This document shows positions 1 to 9,759 of a stretch of 64,000 bases of DNA, in pieces. The position numbers and the translations under genes were made by a program. The DNA is from Arenibacter amylolyticus (GTDB lineage Bacteria > Bacteroidota > Bacteroidia > Flavobacteriales > Flavobacteriaceae), in the NCBI RefSeq assembly GCF_002150785.1, contig NZ_MTAZ01000015.1, positions 103,199 through 167,198 on the forward strand, read 5' to 3'. Each line of letters begins with the position of its first letter. Position 1 is the stretch's first letter. The notes beneath the pieces are model-generated. The model had not been told where the DNA came from, ran no database searches, and was given only the letters and a program-made list of their open reading frames with translations.

Positions 1-261
1 AAACATGAATTAGGTACCGATGTTACCCATGTGGATTGGCAGCTAAATACCTCATTTCATTATGAAATTCCAAATACTTCCCATTTCCTAGGGATAGAAT
101 TCAATAAAGAATGGATTCATGGTGAGTTGGAAATGACCATGCGTCCCCAAGCAAAACTGCAGATTAATGAGGACTTGGCCTTAGGGATCGTTACCGGATT
201 TCCCATTACCAAAAGTGAGGAAAAGTTTAGTTCCTTTTTTAGGGTCATCTACGAATTATAA
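1..261 (+). CDS. C-terminal fragment of a probable outer-membrane beta-barrel protein
   Basis: The reading frame is open from the first base of the window to a stop at 259-261, so only the last 86 residues are present and the true start lies outside. An in-frame ATG-like position at 31 is not needed as a start, because the frame continues upstream of it. The segment has short alternating polar and hydrophobic stretches, each about one transmembrane beta-strand long, with glycine/asparagine turns, and it ends on an aromatic-rich strand (FFRVIYEL). That is the usual look of the last strands of a Bacteroidota outer-membrane barrel. No family could be named. The opposing AraC regulator ends about 110 bases downstream, so the two genes converge. 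Confidence 0.55.
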   Translation, partial: KHELGTDVTHVDWQLNTSFHYEIPNTSHFLGIEFNKEWIHGELEMTMRPQAKLQINEDLALGIVTGFPITKSEEKFSSFFRVIYEL

Positions 262-369
262 GCTTTATTTAGAAAATATTATTGAGACACCCTTGGGATG
301 GTCGTAACTACCACTAGCTATTTTGCCAAGTAATTTAGGTAAAACGGATGTTTGGTGGAACGATAGTAT

Positions 370-1209
370 CTAATTGGGTATTTCCGTTGGACTAATTCCA
401 AACTTGTTTTTAAAGGCTGTACTGAAATTAGATAGGTTATTATACCCTATTTCCATATAAATATCTGAAGGGGATAACTCCCCCTCCTGCAGCAGGTCCT
501 TTGCTTTTTGCAGTCGTTTATCCTGAAGCCACTTTCCTGGCGCTACCTGATATTCCAACTTAAAATGGCGTTTAAAGGTAGAAAGACTCATATTGCATAA
601 AAAGGCGATTTCTTCCAATTTCAAATTTGAATACACATTACTCTCCACTACCTTTTTAAAGGAGGACACTTCCTTGCTGATCAATGAGTGCAGGTAATAC
701 TCAAACTTTTCCCCGTATTTATTGAGGAGATACAGCATAATTTCTTCAAATTTCAGATTTAATAAGGTATCCCCTGATCTGTGCGAAGTTTTACAAATCA
801 CGGCCAAGGTTTTTAGGTAAGAGGCGATGTACGCATCATTTTCAATCACAAAATAAGGCACCTTTTCCTGATAGGGTTCTACATCATTGGTGTATTTACT
901 TAAGAATTGACGTAGTTTAGTTTCGGAAAAAAAGAAAAGTTTGCAATAATAAATGGCTTCCATATCTAACAATTCGGTCCATAGCCAATTTCCTTTTTTA
1001 AGTAGTAACGACTGCTGTTGATTAACGGCAACTGCTGTATCCGCAAAGTGCACCTGCTTTTTCCCCACTTGTAGGAAACTGAACATATTCATACTTAAAT
1101 TGACCTTGCTCTTTACCACATCACTGGTCATCTTAAACTCGTGCACAAAAAGGTCTGTAGTGGTGTTAGATTCGCCAATATATATCTCAGGTATGTTCTC
1201 TATGGACAT
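370..1209 (-). CDS. AraC-family transcriptional regulator
   Basis: 279 residues. The C-terminal part, about residues 190-279, shows the double helix-turn-helix of the AraC/XylS family: LKLEEIAFLCNMSLSTFKRHF, then the second helix pair ending in the family signature region IGYNNLSNFSTAFKNKFGISP. The first 180 residues form an unassigned N-terminal domain, probably a ligand or dimerisation module, with no recognisable cupin motif. The gene starts at an ATG and is divergent from the MFS transporter gene at 1447, 237 bases away. This is the classic layout for a regulator controlling its neighbour, so it may regulate that exporter; this is inference from position only. Confidence 0.9.
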   Translation of the reverse strand: MSIENIPEIYIGESNTTTDLFVHEFKMTSDVVKSKVNLSMNMFSFLQVGKKQVHFADTAVAVNQQQSLLLKKGNWLWTELLDMEAIYYCKLFFFSETKLRQFLSKYTNDVEPYQEKVPYFVIENDAYIASYLKTLAVICKTSHRSGDTLLNLKFEEIMLYLLNKYGEKFEYYLHSLISKEVSSFKKVVESNVYSNLKLEEIAFLCNMSLSTFKRHFKLEYQVAPGKWLQDKRLQKAKDLLQEGELSPSDIYMEIGYNNLSNFSTAFKNKFGISPTEIPN

Positions 1210-1446
1210 TGGAAGCTGCTATTTCTTATAAAAGTACGTTAATCTAAAGTGGTATAAAACTTAATCTGAAAAATACCTGATGATTCACCTGGAGCAATTA
1301 AGAGATTCATTGGTTAAATATCCCAATTAGGAAAACTTCCAAATTCGTTGAACTCTGGTGGGCCAAATAATACAGCGGCAGGAAGATATCCTCCTTATGT
1401 TTGCTTATTTTTACGTTTCGCATAGCTTTAAATTATTAATTACTCC

Positions 1447-2646
1447 ATGCCAGTAACCAAGCCCACAAAAAAGGAAAAAACGTTTAGCCGTAATGATATT
1501 TTATTGATTATTGGCATCCTTTTTATTGCTATTAACCTACGGCCTGCCCTTGCCAGTGTTGGGCCGTTGGTAAGCCATATACGGACTGCTACCGGTCTTT
1601 CCAGTTCTATGTTGGGTTTGTTAACCACCCTGCCTTTAATTGCCTTTGGGGTAGTCTCTTCCCTCACCCCATTGTTTACGAGGCGTTTTGGCATTGCTGG
1701 CACCTTGTTTGGAGCCTTGTTCCTATTGGCCATTGGCATAGGAATTAGGTCTATACCAGGAATTTTACCCCTTTATTTAGGGACGCTGCTGTTTGGAATT
1801 GCCATCGCTTTTGGAAATGTACTACTGCCTAGTCTCACAAAGCGGAATTTCTCTACCAGATCTGGTTTTGTTACCAGCCTTTACTCTAGCGTTATGGCCA
1901 TTGGAGCCTCCTTAGCCGCTGGGGTAAGCGTTCCTTTGGCAGACGGCACAAATTTAGGTTGGAGAGGTTCCTTAGCTGTATGGGCCATCTTGGCTGTAAT
2001 TGGTTTCCTATTATGGATTCCCCAACTTTCGAGGATAGGAATCTCGGACCAAAAACGAAGTTATAGAGCCGCTATGAAGGCGCTGGGAAAAGCCCCAAAA
2101 GCCTGGAAAATCGCTTTTTTTATGGGCTTGCAATCCCTCACTTTTTATGTAATTCTAGCATGGCTCCCAGCCATGGTACAAAGTAGAGGGTACGATGCCG
2201 ATTATGCCGGATGGATGCTCTCTCTTTCCCAGGCAACGGGAATTATTGGCTCTATAATTATTCCCTTGTGGGCCGGTAAACGAAAAGACCAACGCCATAT
2301 TGTAATTGTTTTAATGCTAGTGGAAATTATTGGGGTGTTGGGATTATTGCTACCTACACTGGGCTTTATTGCCCTATGGGTAACCTTGATTGGGTTTGTT
2401 CTAGGGGGCACTTTTGGCTTGGCCCTTCTTTTTATAGTTTTAAGATCCAAAGATTCCGATACCGCCACGGAATTGTCTGGTATGGCGCAATCCATTGGAT
2501 ACGTGATTGCAGCTACCGGCCCCATTGTTTTTGGCAGCCTGTACGACTTTACCGGTGGATGGACCACCTCCTTACTACTTCTACTTGTGATCATCGTGCT
2601 TAAAATGTATATGGGAATAGGAGCTGGAAAACCGGGCAAGATTTAG
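1447..2646 (+). CDS. MFS transporter, CynX/NimT-like
   Basis: 399 residues with about twelve hydrophobic segments spread evenly along the chain, the size expected of a major facilitator protein. The N-terminus contains INLRPALASVGPL followed by a GLSSSMLGLLTTLP helix, the characteristic opening of the CynX/NimT (cyanate/nitroimidazole) branch. The first ten residues are lysine-rich and cytoplasmic, consistent with the ATG chosen. Members export or import small anions or drugs across the inner membrane, and the substrate cannot be read from the sequence. The divergent AraC gene is its likely regulator. A TAnnTTTG-like element (TATGTTTG, 1396-1403) lies 44 bases upstream of the start but lacks a clear -33 partner. 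Confidence 0.88.
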   Translation: MPVTKPTKKEKTFSRNDILLIIGILFIAINLRPALASVGPLVSHIRTATGLSSSMLGLLTTLPLIAFGVVSSLTPLFTRRFGIAGTLFGALFLLAIGIGIRSIPGILPLYLGTLLFGIAIAFGNVLLPSLTKRNFSTRSGFVTSLYSSVMAIGASLAAGVSVPLADGTNLGWRGSLAVWAILAVIGFLLWIPQLSRIGISDQKRSYRAAMKALGKAPKAWKIAFFMGLQSLTFYVILAWLPAMVQSRGYDADYAGWMLSLSQATGIIGSIIIPLWAGKRKDQRHIVIVLMLVEIIGVLGLLLPTLGFIALWVTLIGFVLGGTFGLALLFIVLRSKDSDTATELSGMAQSIGYVIAATGPIVFGSLYDFTGGWTTSLLLLLVIIVLKMYMGIGAGKPGKI

Positions 2647-2693
2647 GGACTCAAGTCCTATGTCTCTAAGCGGTGATCCACTCTTTAATTTAG

Positions 2694-2725
2694 GGGAAGA
2701 CTCAATCCGTCATTGAATTCTTCCC
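2694..2725. other. Stem-loop between MFS gene and sulfatase gene
   Basis: GGGAAGA (2694-2700) pairs with TCTTCCC (2719-2725), and inside it TCAAT (2702-2706) pairs with ATTGA (2712-2716), leaving a five-base loop. No T-run follows on either strand, so it is not a classical intrinsic terminator. It lies 50 bases after the MFS stop codon and about 90 bases before the sulfatase start. It may be a transcript 3' end structure or a leader hairpin of the sulfatase mRNA. Confidence 0.4.
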
Positions 2726-2817
2726 GTGGACGCTATAAGGCACCTACTTACAAATCTACAGCTACTGTTCTTTGGGATTTTCTATCTTTATCCAAATAGT
2801 ATCTTATAAGTAATTCA

Positions 2818-4401
2818 ATGACTAAGCATCCACCTTCTTATACTTCTGGGAACCCCTTTTCCCATGGCACCTCCATTTTTTACCTTTTACCACTTTTACT
2901 AATTCTTTTAAACTGTTCAGAGCCCGTAGAACATGCGCAACCCAACATCATATTAATTTCGGTGGATGACATGGGGTGGTCCGACCTAGGGTCTTACGGC
3001 GGAGAAATAAATACTCCAAATTTAGACCAACTTGCCCAAGGTGGAATGCGATTCAGGAGTTTTTACAATGCAGGGAAATGTTTCCCCTCTAGGGCCGCAA
3101 TGCTTACCGGTGTATACGCACAGGATTGCGGCTATGATAAAACCCATACCAACCCCATCCGCAACGCGGTAACTTTGGGAGAGGTTTTGCAGGAGGCAGG
3201 CTATGCCACTTATTTCTCTGGCAAACACCATGGAATGGAAAATCCTTATGACAGGGGGTTTCAACGGTTTTACGGATTAATAGACGGAGCTTTCAATCAC
3301 TTTAATCCAGGGAAGCAGAGAGAAGGGGAACCAAAACCGGCTCAAAAAAGAAATGATCGGCAATGGGGCATAGATAGCACCGTATTAAGACCCTATACAC
3401 CTAAGGAACGCGATTTCTATTCCACCGATTACTTTACCAACTATGCGCTGGAATTTTTGAACAGTCCTCGCAAAAAAGACGAACCCTTCTTTCTCTACCT
3501 CTCCTATACCGCGCCACACGACCCACTAATGGCTTGGCCAGAGGACATAGCAAAATACAAGGGGAAATACGATCTGGGCTATGAACAGGTTAGACAAAGA
3601 AGATTTGAAAACCAAAAACAACTTGGACTATTGGGTGAGCAAGTAACCCTCTCTGCTCCTACCCATCAAAAATGGGAAAACCTGTCTCCCGAGGAACAGG
3701 CGTATGAGGCTTCCGTTATGGAAGTATATGCAGCCATGATAGATAGGATAGATCAAAACATAGGGAAACTTTTAAATAAGCTAGAACAATTAAATGCCTT
3801 AGACAACACCTTAATTCTATTTGTGTCGGACAATGGCGCTTCGGCAGAGGTGGTAAACCTAAAGGATGACGATGATACTGCGGCACTTGGCTCTATGGCC
3901 AGGTGGACCTCCCTACGGGGCGACTGGGCCAATGTAGCCAACACCCCTTTTAGGCACTACAAAAACTACAATAACGAAGGGGGCATAAACAGCCCTCTAA
4001 TTGCCTACTGGCCTAAAAAAATAAAACCCAACACCTTTACGGACTATCCAGGACATTTTATAGATTTTATGGCTACCTTTCTAGAGGTCTCCGGGGCCCA
4101 CTATCCTCAGAATTATAATGGACAGCGAATAACACCCCTACGGGGCAAAAGTTTATTGCCGGTCTTTAATAATCCCAAGCTAACCCGTACTGGTCCCCTA
4201 TTCTGGCAGTGGAGGGAAAGTGAGGCCATGCGCTTGGACCAATGGAAAATAGTCCGCCATCAAAAAAACGCCCCTTGGGAATTATATAATATGGCCCATG
4301 ACCCAACGGAAATTTACAATAATGCATTGGAAAACCAAGAGAAGGTGAAAGAACTCGCTACTATGTATGGAGAATGGATATCCCAATATGTTAATGAATG
4401 A
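2818..4401 (+). CDS. Lipoprotein arylsulfatase (S1 family, formylglycine type)
   Basis: 527 residues. A short N-terminal region, a hydrophobic stretch (residues 20-32) and a lipobox-like LNC at Cys33 suggest an exported lipoprotein. The S1 sulfatase core follows: calcium-binding VDDM at 49-52, the formylglycine motif C88-F-P-S-R in GKCFPSRAAMLTG, a GKHH segment near residue 142, and a late SDNGA metal-binding stretch around residue 339. Cys88 needs conversion to formylglycine by a maturase not seen in this window. Sulfatases of this family cleave sulfate esters from carbohydrates or aromatic compounds; the 527-residue length is normal. It is not adjacent to a SusC/D pair, being followed by nhaA, so it may belong to the sulfated-glycan locus at 6-19 kb only loosely. 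Confidence 0.9.
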   Translation: MTKHPPSYTSGNPFSHGTSIFYLLPLLLILLNCSEPVEHAQPNIILISVDDMGWSDLGSYGGEINTPNLDQLAQGGMRFRSFYNAGKCFPSRAAMLTGVYAQDCGYDKTHTNPIRNAVTLGEVLQEAGYATYFSGKHHGMENPYDRGFQRFYGLIDGAFNHFNPGKQREGEPKPAQKRNDRQWGIDSTVLRPYTPKERDFYSTDYFTNYALEFLNSPRKKDEPFFLYLSYTAPHDPLMAWPEDIAKYKGKYDLGYEQVRQRRFENQKQLGLLGEQVTLSAPTHQKWENLSPEEQAYEASVMEVYAAMIDRIDQNIGKLLNKLEQLNALDNTLILFVSDNGASAEVVNLKDDDDTAALGSMARWTSLRGDWANVANTPFRHYKNYNNEGGINSPLIAYWPKKIKPNTFTDYPGHFIDFMATFLEVSGAHYPQNYNGQRITPLRGKSLLPVFNNPKLTRTGPLFWQWRESEAMRLDQWKIVRHQKNAPWELYNMAHDPTEIYNNALENQEKVKELATMYGEWISQYVNE

Positions 4402-4547
4402 CAACTTTTTAGCAAAATCGAGGTGGCGATTAGGGATTTGATTTCCTTGAATTTAGCAAGAGTCCCCTTGTAAATACAGCAGTATAGGATGGTTATTAAA
4501 AGATAAAAATAAATACTCAAGCCTAATTAAATTCTAAAGAATATTAC

Positions 4548-4555
4548 TATTTTTG
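4548..4555 (+). promoter_or_regulatory. Candidate -7 element for nhaA
   Basis: TATTTTTG matches the Bacteroidota -7 consensus TAnnTTTG and sits 35 bases before the nhaA start codon. No good TTG -33 element is visible about 20 bases upstream, so the call is weak. Confidence 0.3.
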
Positions 4556-4590
4556 AGAGTAACTACGTATGAATGCACTAAACTCCAACC

Positions 4591-5904
4591 ATGATAAAGC
4601 GAAGAATACTCATTCCTTTACTGAATTTCTCTAAAATAGAAAGCTTTAGTGGCATCCTTTTGTTTACTGCCACCATTATAGCCATGATATGGGCAAACTC
4701 CAGTTATGCCGATTCCTATCAAGCTTTATGGCATTATCATTTGGGTATAAGTTCGGAAACCTTCGAATTTACTTTGCCTTTGCACTATTGGGTGAATGAT
4801 GCCCTAATGGTCTTCTTTTTCTTTTTAATTGGGTTGGAAATTAAACGGGAACTTTTGATCGGAGAACTGAACAGCTTGCGCAAAGCGGCCCTCCCCATGT
4901 TTGCGGCCCTTGGCGGAATGCTAATTCCCATGAGCTTGTTCCTTCTCTTGAACGACTCTCCGGAAACACAGGCGGGATGGGGAATTCCCATGGCCACTGA
5001 TATCGCTTTTTCACTTGCTATTTTAAAGGTTTTGGGCAACAGGGTTCCCTTAAGTTTAAAAATATTTTTAACGGCCTTTGCTATTGTAGACGATTTAGGC
5101 GCCGTAATCGTCATCGCCCTGTTCTACAGCTCAGGGATAGATTGGATGCTACTTTTTTATGCCTTTCTACTCTTAGGCTTACTTTTTTATCTCTCTTACC
5201 GCAATCTATACTCCAAAAACGTTATGATTGTCTTAGGGATAGTGATTTGGATCCTATTCTTTAAGTCGGGCATCCACCCCACCATTGCTGGGGTATTACT
5301 GGCTTTCACCGTACCGTTAAGACAAAAGATTGATATGGATTCCTTTATGGAACAGCTTTCGGATATCTCCAAGGGATTTGCCAAAACAGAACGAGACTAC
5401 CTTCCTGTACTATCCAGTGAGCAAATTGTTAAAATGGACGAACTGGAGGCCTTAGGTAACAAATTTAAATCGCCCTTACAACGTTCGGAGCACAAGCTGC
5501 ATGGATGGGTAGCCTATTTTATTATGCCTGTCTTTGCATTGGCAAACGCTGGGGTAGCCGTAGGTACCGGTATGGAAATGGATACCGCCTTATTGTTCCA
5601 TATAGCCATTGCCTTGTTTGTAGGCAAATTGTTGGGAGTTACCTTATTCTCCTGGATAGGAGTAAAATTGAAGCTGGCCATTTTACCAGACAATATTTCC
5701 TTTAAACGAATTATGGGAGTTGCCATCTTGGCTGGAGTTGGATTTACCATGTCTATTTTTATCGCGAATCTGGCATTTGCAGACAACCCCGTTATAGTAG
5801 ACTCCGCAAAAGTAGGTATCATGGTTGGTTCCGGAGTTTCCGGTATTGTGGGTTATCTAGTGTTGCGATTTAGTGGGCAAAGAAAAAAGCTTGAAACAAG
5901 CTAA
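4591..5904 (+). CDS. nhaA: Na+/H+ antiporter NhaA
   Basis: 437 residues with about twelve hydrophobic segments. The NhaA signature is complete: ALMVFFFFLIGLEIKREL at about 71-88, the ATDIAFSLAIL segment with Asp137, and the ion-binding pair Asp167-Asp168 in AFAIVDDLGAVIVIALFYS. The late FALANAGV segment is also present. The protein exchanges cytoplasmic Na+ (or Li+) for external protons and would support salt and pH homeostasis, which fits a marine organism. The ATG start precedes a short basic N-terminus (MIKRR). It appears to be a single-gene unit, converging with the downstream sulfatase gene across a strong terminator at 6049-6090. Confidence 0.96.
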   Translation: MIKRRILIPLLNFSKIESFSGILLFTATIIAMIWANSSYADSYQALWHYHLGISSETFEFTLPLHYWVNDALMVFFFFLIGLEIKRELLIGELNSLRKAALPMFAALGGMLIPMSLFLLLNDSPETQAGWGIPMATDIAFSLAILKVLGNRVPLSLKIFLTAFAIVDDLGAVIVIALFYSSGIDWMLLFYAFLLLGLLFYLSYRNLYSKNVMIVLGIVIWILFFKSGIHPTIAGVLLAFTVPLRQKIDMDSFMEQLSDISKGFAKTERDYLPVLSSEQIVKMDELEALGNKFKSPLQRSEHKLHGWVAYFIMPVFALANAGVAVGTGMEMDTALLFHIAIALFVGKLLGVTLFSWIGVKLKLAILPDNISFKRIMGVAILAGVGFTMSIFIANLAFADNPVIVDSAKVGIMVGSGVSGIVGYLVLRFSGQRKKLETS

Positions 5905-6048
5905 TACTTCCTATTTATAACCACAGGACATAATCAAGACTACCTATACCTAGGGGATTAAGCCAATAAAATGCCCTTAGAGTTCCATTCACCGAGACAC
6001 ATTTTAGCTGGGGCTAATAGTAATGCAGAACAACATATGTGTAAAAGA

Positions 6049-6090
6049 AATGGCCCTGTGACAGGTGATGTTCATAGGGCCATTTTTTTT
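6049..6090 (+). terminator. Intrinsic terminator after nhaA
   Basis: AATGGCCCT (6049-6057) pairs with AGGGCCATT (6076-6084) across an 18-base loop, and the 3' arm runs into eight T residues on the plus strand. It lies between convergent genes and most clearly serves nhaA. Confidence 0.8.
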
Positions 6091-6132
6091 GGTAACCAAA
6101 GCTTTAAGCTAGCTTGCCTATCCGCCTCAAAT

Positions 6133-7728
6133 TTAATCTTCTAAATTCCTATGCGTTTTATCCTTGTACAATTGGATATAGTGATTGTCCAAGGTTTCAG
6201 AGTCCTTATATTTCTCACGGACTTCTTTCAACTTTTGTTTCATTTCTGCTACCACCTCTGCATACTTAGGATCGTTATACACATTGTTCATTTCTTGAGG
6301 ATCATTGAGTCGGTCATAAAGTTCCCAAACATCCACATCGTGGTAGAAATGAATAATCTTGTATTCCTTGGTAGCAATACCGTAGTGTCTTTTCACCGCA
6401 TGTTCTGCAGGGTATTCGTAATAGTGGTAGTAAACAGCATCCCTGTCCCACTTTTCCTTTTTTCCGGTCAATAATGGCACTAAACTCTCCCCTTGCATAT
6501 CTTCGGGTGCATGTACGCCAGCCATTTCCAAAAATGTCTGGGCAAAATCTAGGTTCTGCACCATTTCATCCTCGGTAGTTCCAGGGGTAATTTTATTAGG
6601 CCATTTTATTAACAAGGGTGTTTTAAAGGACTCGTCGTACATAAAACGCTTGTCGAACCAACCATGCTCTCCTAGGTAGAACCCTTGGTCCGAGGTATAA
6701 ATAATTACGGTATTATCGGATAGATCATTATCATCCAAATAGGTCATTAATCGGCCTACATTATCATCTACGGAGGCTATGGTTCCCAAATAATCCTGAA
6801 GGTAGCGCTGGTACTTCCATTCCATCAACTCCTTATTGTCCATTTCAGGATACCTTTTCTCAAAATCCTCGTTTATAGGTCCATACACGCTGTCCCAGCT
6901 ACTACGCTGCTCTGGTGTCATTCGGTATACCTCGTTCCTATTCAAGCCAGACTTAATATCCAGTCGGTCTAAAACATCCTCTGCTATCTTATTATCATAA
7001 GAAAGATGCATATGGTTTAAAATATTCATCTCGGCGGTTTGTGCTGCCACCCTCCCCTCATAATCGTCAAACAGCGTTTCTGGCAAGGGGAATGTTTTTT
7101 GGGTAAATTCCTTATAATGCTTTTCGTCTGGATACCAAGCCCTATGCGGTGCCTTGTGCAAGTACATTAGTAAGAATGGTTTTTCTGGAATCCTGCGGTT
7201 TTCCATCCAATCCAAAGCGAGATCTGTAGTAATATCGGTTACATACCCATTGATAATGGTATCGCCCTTTTGTGTAATAAACCTAGGATTGTAATAGCTA
7301 CCTTGTCCAGGAAGTATTTTAAACTCATCAAAACCTTTGGGGTTATTGCCAAAGTGAAGCTTACCAAACATGGCTGTTTGATAGCCGGCCTTTTGTAGAA
7401 TCTGTGGAAAGGTAACATTGGTAGTATCAAACTTACTGAGGTTATCTATCTTTCCATTGAGGTGACTGTGCTTTCCAGTAAGGATTACTGCTCTAGAGGG
7501 AGCACATATAGAATTAGTGACCGTAGCATTGGTGAAGAGCATCCCTTCATTGGCAATACGATCTATATTAGGGGTTTGGATCAGCTTATCACTATAGGCG
7601 CTAATGGCCTGATACGCATGATCATCGGACATTATAAAAATAATATTCGGTTGCTTTTCTTTCGCCTGTTCTTTTTGGGCACAGGAGGTTAAAACCAACA
7701 AAAAACCAAGGATGTATAAATATTTCAT
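6133..7728 (-). CDS. Lipoprotein sulfatase (S1 family) of the SusC/D locus
   Basis: 531 residues. The lipobox LTSC at Cys16 follows a short hydrophobic signal. The core shows SDDH at 34-37 (metal binding), the formylglycine motif C75-A-P-S-R in SICAPSRAVILTGKH, and a late YTSDQGFYLGEHGW stretch with the second set of metal and substrate contacts. GKHSHLNG after the active site and the LGEHGW motif resemble N-acetylglucosamine-6-sulfatase/heparan-type sulfatases and iduronate-2-sulfatase relatives; the exact subfamily is not certain. The gene lies 277 bases downstream of susD on the same strand, after a strong terminator-like hairpin, so it probably belongs to the same utilisation locus though it may have its own promoter. 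It would desulfate an imported or surface-held glycan. Confidence 0.92.
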   Translation of the reverse strand: MKYLYILGFLLVLTSCAQKEQAKEKQPNIIFIMSDDHAYQAISAYSDKLIQTPNIDRIANEGMLFTNATVTNSICAPSRAVILTGKHSHLNGKIDNLSKFDTTNVTFPQILQKAGYQTAMFGKLHFGNNPKGFDEFKILPGQGSYYNPRFITQKGDTIINGYVTDITTDLALDWMENRRIPEKPFLLMYLHKAPHRAWYPDEKHYKEFTQKTFPLPETLFDDYEGRVAAQTAEMNILNHMHLSYDNKIAEDVLDRLDIKSGLNRNEVYRMTPEQRSSWDSVYGPINEDFEKRYPEMDNKELMEWKYQRYLQDYLGTIASVDDNVGRLMTYLDDNDLSDNTVIIYTSDQGFYLGEHGWFDKRFMYDESFKTPLLIKWPNKITPGTTEDEMVQNLDFAQTFLEMAGVHAPEDMQGESLVPLLTGKKEKWDRDAVYYHYYEYPAEHAVKRHYGIATKEYKIIHFYHDVDVWELYDRLNDPQEMNNVYNDPKYAEVVAEMKQKLKEVREKYKDSETLDNHYIQLYKDKTHRNLED

Positions 7729-7850
7729 AGCTAATTAAATTAAAGAAAAATCCTTCATTAAAAATAATCTTGAAAAAGCATGTTCCCAAAAGAATCTTAA
7801 ACCCAGCAGAGTTTTTAACGATGTAGGGAATAATAAGTTTCTATTTTATT

Positions 7851-7878
7851 AAAAAAGGATTAAAGTTGATCCTTTTTT
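7851..7878. terminator. Bidirectional intrinsic terminator between susD and sulfatase
   Basis: AAAAAAGGAT (7851-7860) is the exact complement of ATCCTTTTTT (7869-7878) with an eight-base loop. It gives a T-run on either strand. It sits in the 277-base space between susD and the downstream sulfatase gene, so it could end most susCD transcripts. Confidence 0.7.
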
Positions 7879-7904
7879 ATACTCGTAAATAAGAATCTAA
7901 AATA

Positions 7905-7937
7905 AATCCCGCCCAACAAAATTCGTCGAGCGGGATT
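7905..7937 (-). other. GC-rich stem-loop downstream of susD
   Basis: AATCCCGC (7905-7912) pairs with GCGGGATT (7930-7937) across a 17-base loop. It lies about 70 bases past the susD stop, and on the minus strand it is followed by TATTTTAG. It probably acts with the hairpin at 7851-7878 as a 3' processing or termination signal. Confidence 0.5.
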
Positions 7938-8005
7938 AACTAATTAACAACTAATAAAACTAGCTGGAATTAGCATCAAACTATGGGTATAGTCGATACT
8001 AATCG

Positions 8006-9745
8006 CTATTCCCAGCCAGGATTTTGTGTAACAGCACCATCGGTCAGAACAATTTGCTCTGTTGGAATAGCTGATAAATAATCCCTGTTAGGGTTAAATC
8101 CAAATCCACTAGGAATGGCATTGATATAAGGATCAATATAACCTTCCTCATTTACGAGGATAGAACTTCCAATTAGATCGGCAAATTCATCTTCCATATC
8201 ACTACCGATAATTTTAAATCCTTGATGTCTTTGACCAATGATTAGGTGATCTGCTTTCCAACGCATAAGGTCGTCAAAACGCTTACCTTCCAAAGCCAAC
8301 TCTACTCTACGCTCTCTTCTAATTTCATTAATAAGGTCACTTACCTCTGGGAATGCTTTATTAGGATCTGCAACTGGAGTTAGCGTTAGCGGTGGCATAC
8401 CCACACGGGCACGCAACAAGTTGATGGATTTATCCAAATCACCTTGTGTTAATGTTCCCAATTCCGCTTTAGCTTCAGCAAAGTTCAAAAGCACTTCCGC
8501 ATAACGGTAAATAATAGCTCCAATAGTACTTTCTGTTCTTTGTCCCTCATCGGTGCTTCCACCTTTATAGATTTGGTATCCGGTAGTGGAAACCACTTCA
8601 TTGTTATCCCTAAAAGTAGGATATTCGAAGAAAATATCAGGATTTCCAGCTCTTTCTGTGATTAGATCTCCAGGCGTTGCGATGGTCTGTGCCAACCTAG
8701 GGTCTCTATTCTCAACAATAGTGCTTAGACTACTTTCCTGACTAGAGCTGTAGAGCGGACTAATTGCTATGGGCTGTCCGTCCACACTTAAGTAAGAATC
8801 CACCAAAGATTTTGTTACTCCGGTACCCGCTCCGTTTTGTGGAATATAGTGACCAACTCTATGGTCTACACCTTCGGAAGTATCGTATTTTTTCCAGAAC
8901 ATCACTTCAGAAACTCCAGAATAATCTACTTTATTGAAAAGACTCCAATAGGTGTTTTCCTCTCCGTTGTTATAAAGCGTGTAATTCCCTTCATTAATTA
9001 AGGTCTCTGCAGCATCTGCAGCCAATTGTAGGAACTTGGCACTTTCGTTGGTTGGAGCCGCAAATGCAGTTCCCTCATGGTATTTTTCCCAAGTACCTTC
9101 GTACAATGCTACGTTAGATTTTAAGGCTAAGGCCATTCCTCTGTGCACTCTAAATGCTTCCGTAGATGATTTGGGCTTTAGGTTGGCAATTGCCTTATCC
9201 AGATCTTCAACAATTTTTGTGGCCAATTCATTTCTAGGTATTCTAGGCGACATCAATTCCGGAGAATCGGTATTGAGCACCTTGTCTATGTAGGGAACCC
9301 CTCCAAATTTCTTCAACAAATCAAAATAGAACATGGCTCTGAAAAAATAAGCCTCCCCGTTATAAGCCTCAATTTGGTCTTGTGGTCCTTCTGCGGTTCC
9401 ACTGTTTTCCAAATAATAATTAACGCTCCTAATTCTACTGTAATTACTATTCCAAGTACCATCGGAAGTTGGTGCCGTATTATTACTTCCGACAAATCTG
9501 GTATTAATATTAATATCGGCTAGGTTGTCACTATTATTATCAAATTCGAAGATTCCTCCGTTCCAGCCGCTATGCACTGGAAAGGTAGTATAGAACTGAT
9601 TTAGGAACAACGCCAAGTCATTGGGTGTTTTCCAATATTGCTCCGGAGAAATCTCGTCTTCCGGAAGCTTATCCAACAAGTCATCGCTACAGGATACGGC
9701 AAAGACTGCTAGCAGCAAAAATGTAATGTGTCTTATGTTTTTCAT
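8006..9745 (-). CDS. SusD/RagB family glycan-binding lipoprotein
   Basis: 579 residues, a typical SusD length. Lipobox AVSC with Cys19 after a hydrophobic signal, then the hallmark N-terminal LLDKLPEDEISPEQYWKT region seen in SusD proteins. The middle carries the tetratricopeptide-like helices (GEAYFFRAMFYFDLLKKFGGVPY) and the C-terminal part has INEIRRERRVELALEGKRFDDLMRW, the conserved SusD signature. It would sit on the outer face of the outer membrane, capturing an oligosaccharide for the SusC porin encoded 14 bases upstream (stop of susC to start of susD). The two genes clearly form one operon. Confidence 0.95.
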   Translation of the reverse strand: MKNIRHITFLLLAVFAVSCSDDLLDKLPEDEISPEQYWKTPNDLALFLNQFYTTFPVHSGWNGGIFEFDNNSDNLADININTRFVGSNNTAPTSDGTWNSNYSRIRSVNYYLENSGTAEGPQDQIEAYNGEAYFFRAMFYFDLLKKFGGVPYIDKVLNTDSPELMSPRIPRNELATKIVEDLDKAIANLKPKSSTEAFRVHRGMALALKSNVALYEGTWEKYHEGTAFAAPTNESAKFLQLAADAAETLINEGNYTLYNNGEENTYWSLFNKVDYSGVSEVMFWKKYDTSEGVDHRVGHYIPQNGAGTGVTKSLVDSYLSVDGQPIAISPLYSSSQESSLSTIVENRDPRLAQTIATPGDLITERAGNPDIFFEYPTFRDNNEVVSTTGYQIYKGGSTDEGQRTESTIGAIIYRYAEVLLNFAEAKAELGTLTQGDLDKSINLLRARVGMPPLTLTPVADPNKAFPEVSDLINEIRRERRVELALEGKRFDDLMRWKADHLIIGQRHQGFKIIGSDMEDEFADLIGSSILVNEEGYIDPYINAIPSGFGFNPNRDYLSAIPTEQIVLTDGAVTQNPGWE

Positions 9746-9759
9746 ATGTTTTGTATAAT

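Noticed and set aside
2202..2639. Antisense frame of 145 codons within the MFS gene
   Set aside because: It lies fully opposite a well-supported transporter and has the proline/serine-rich look of a shadow frame.
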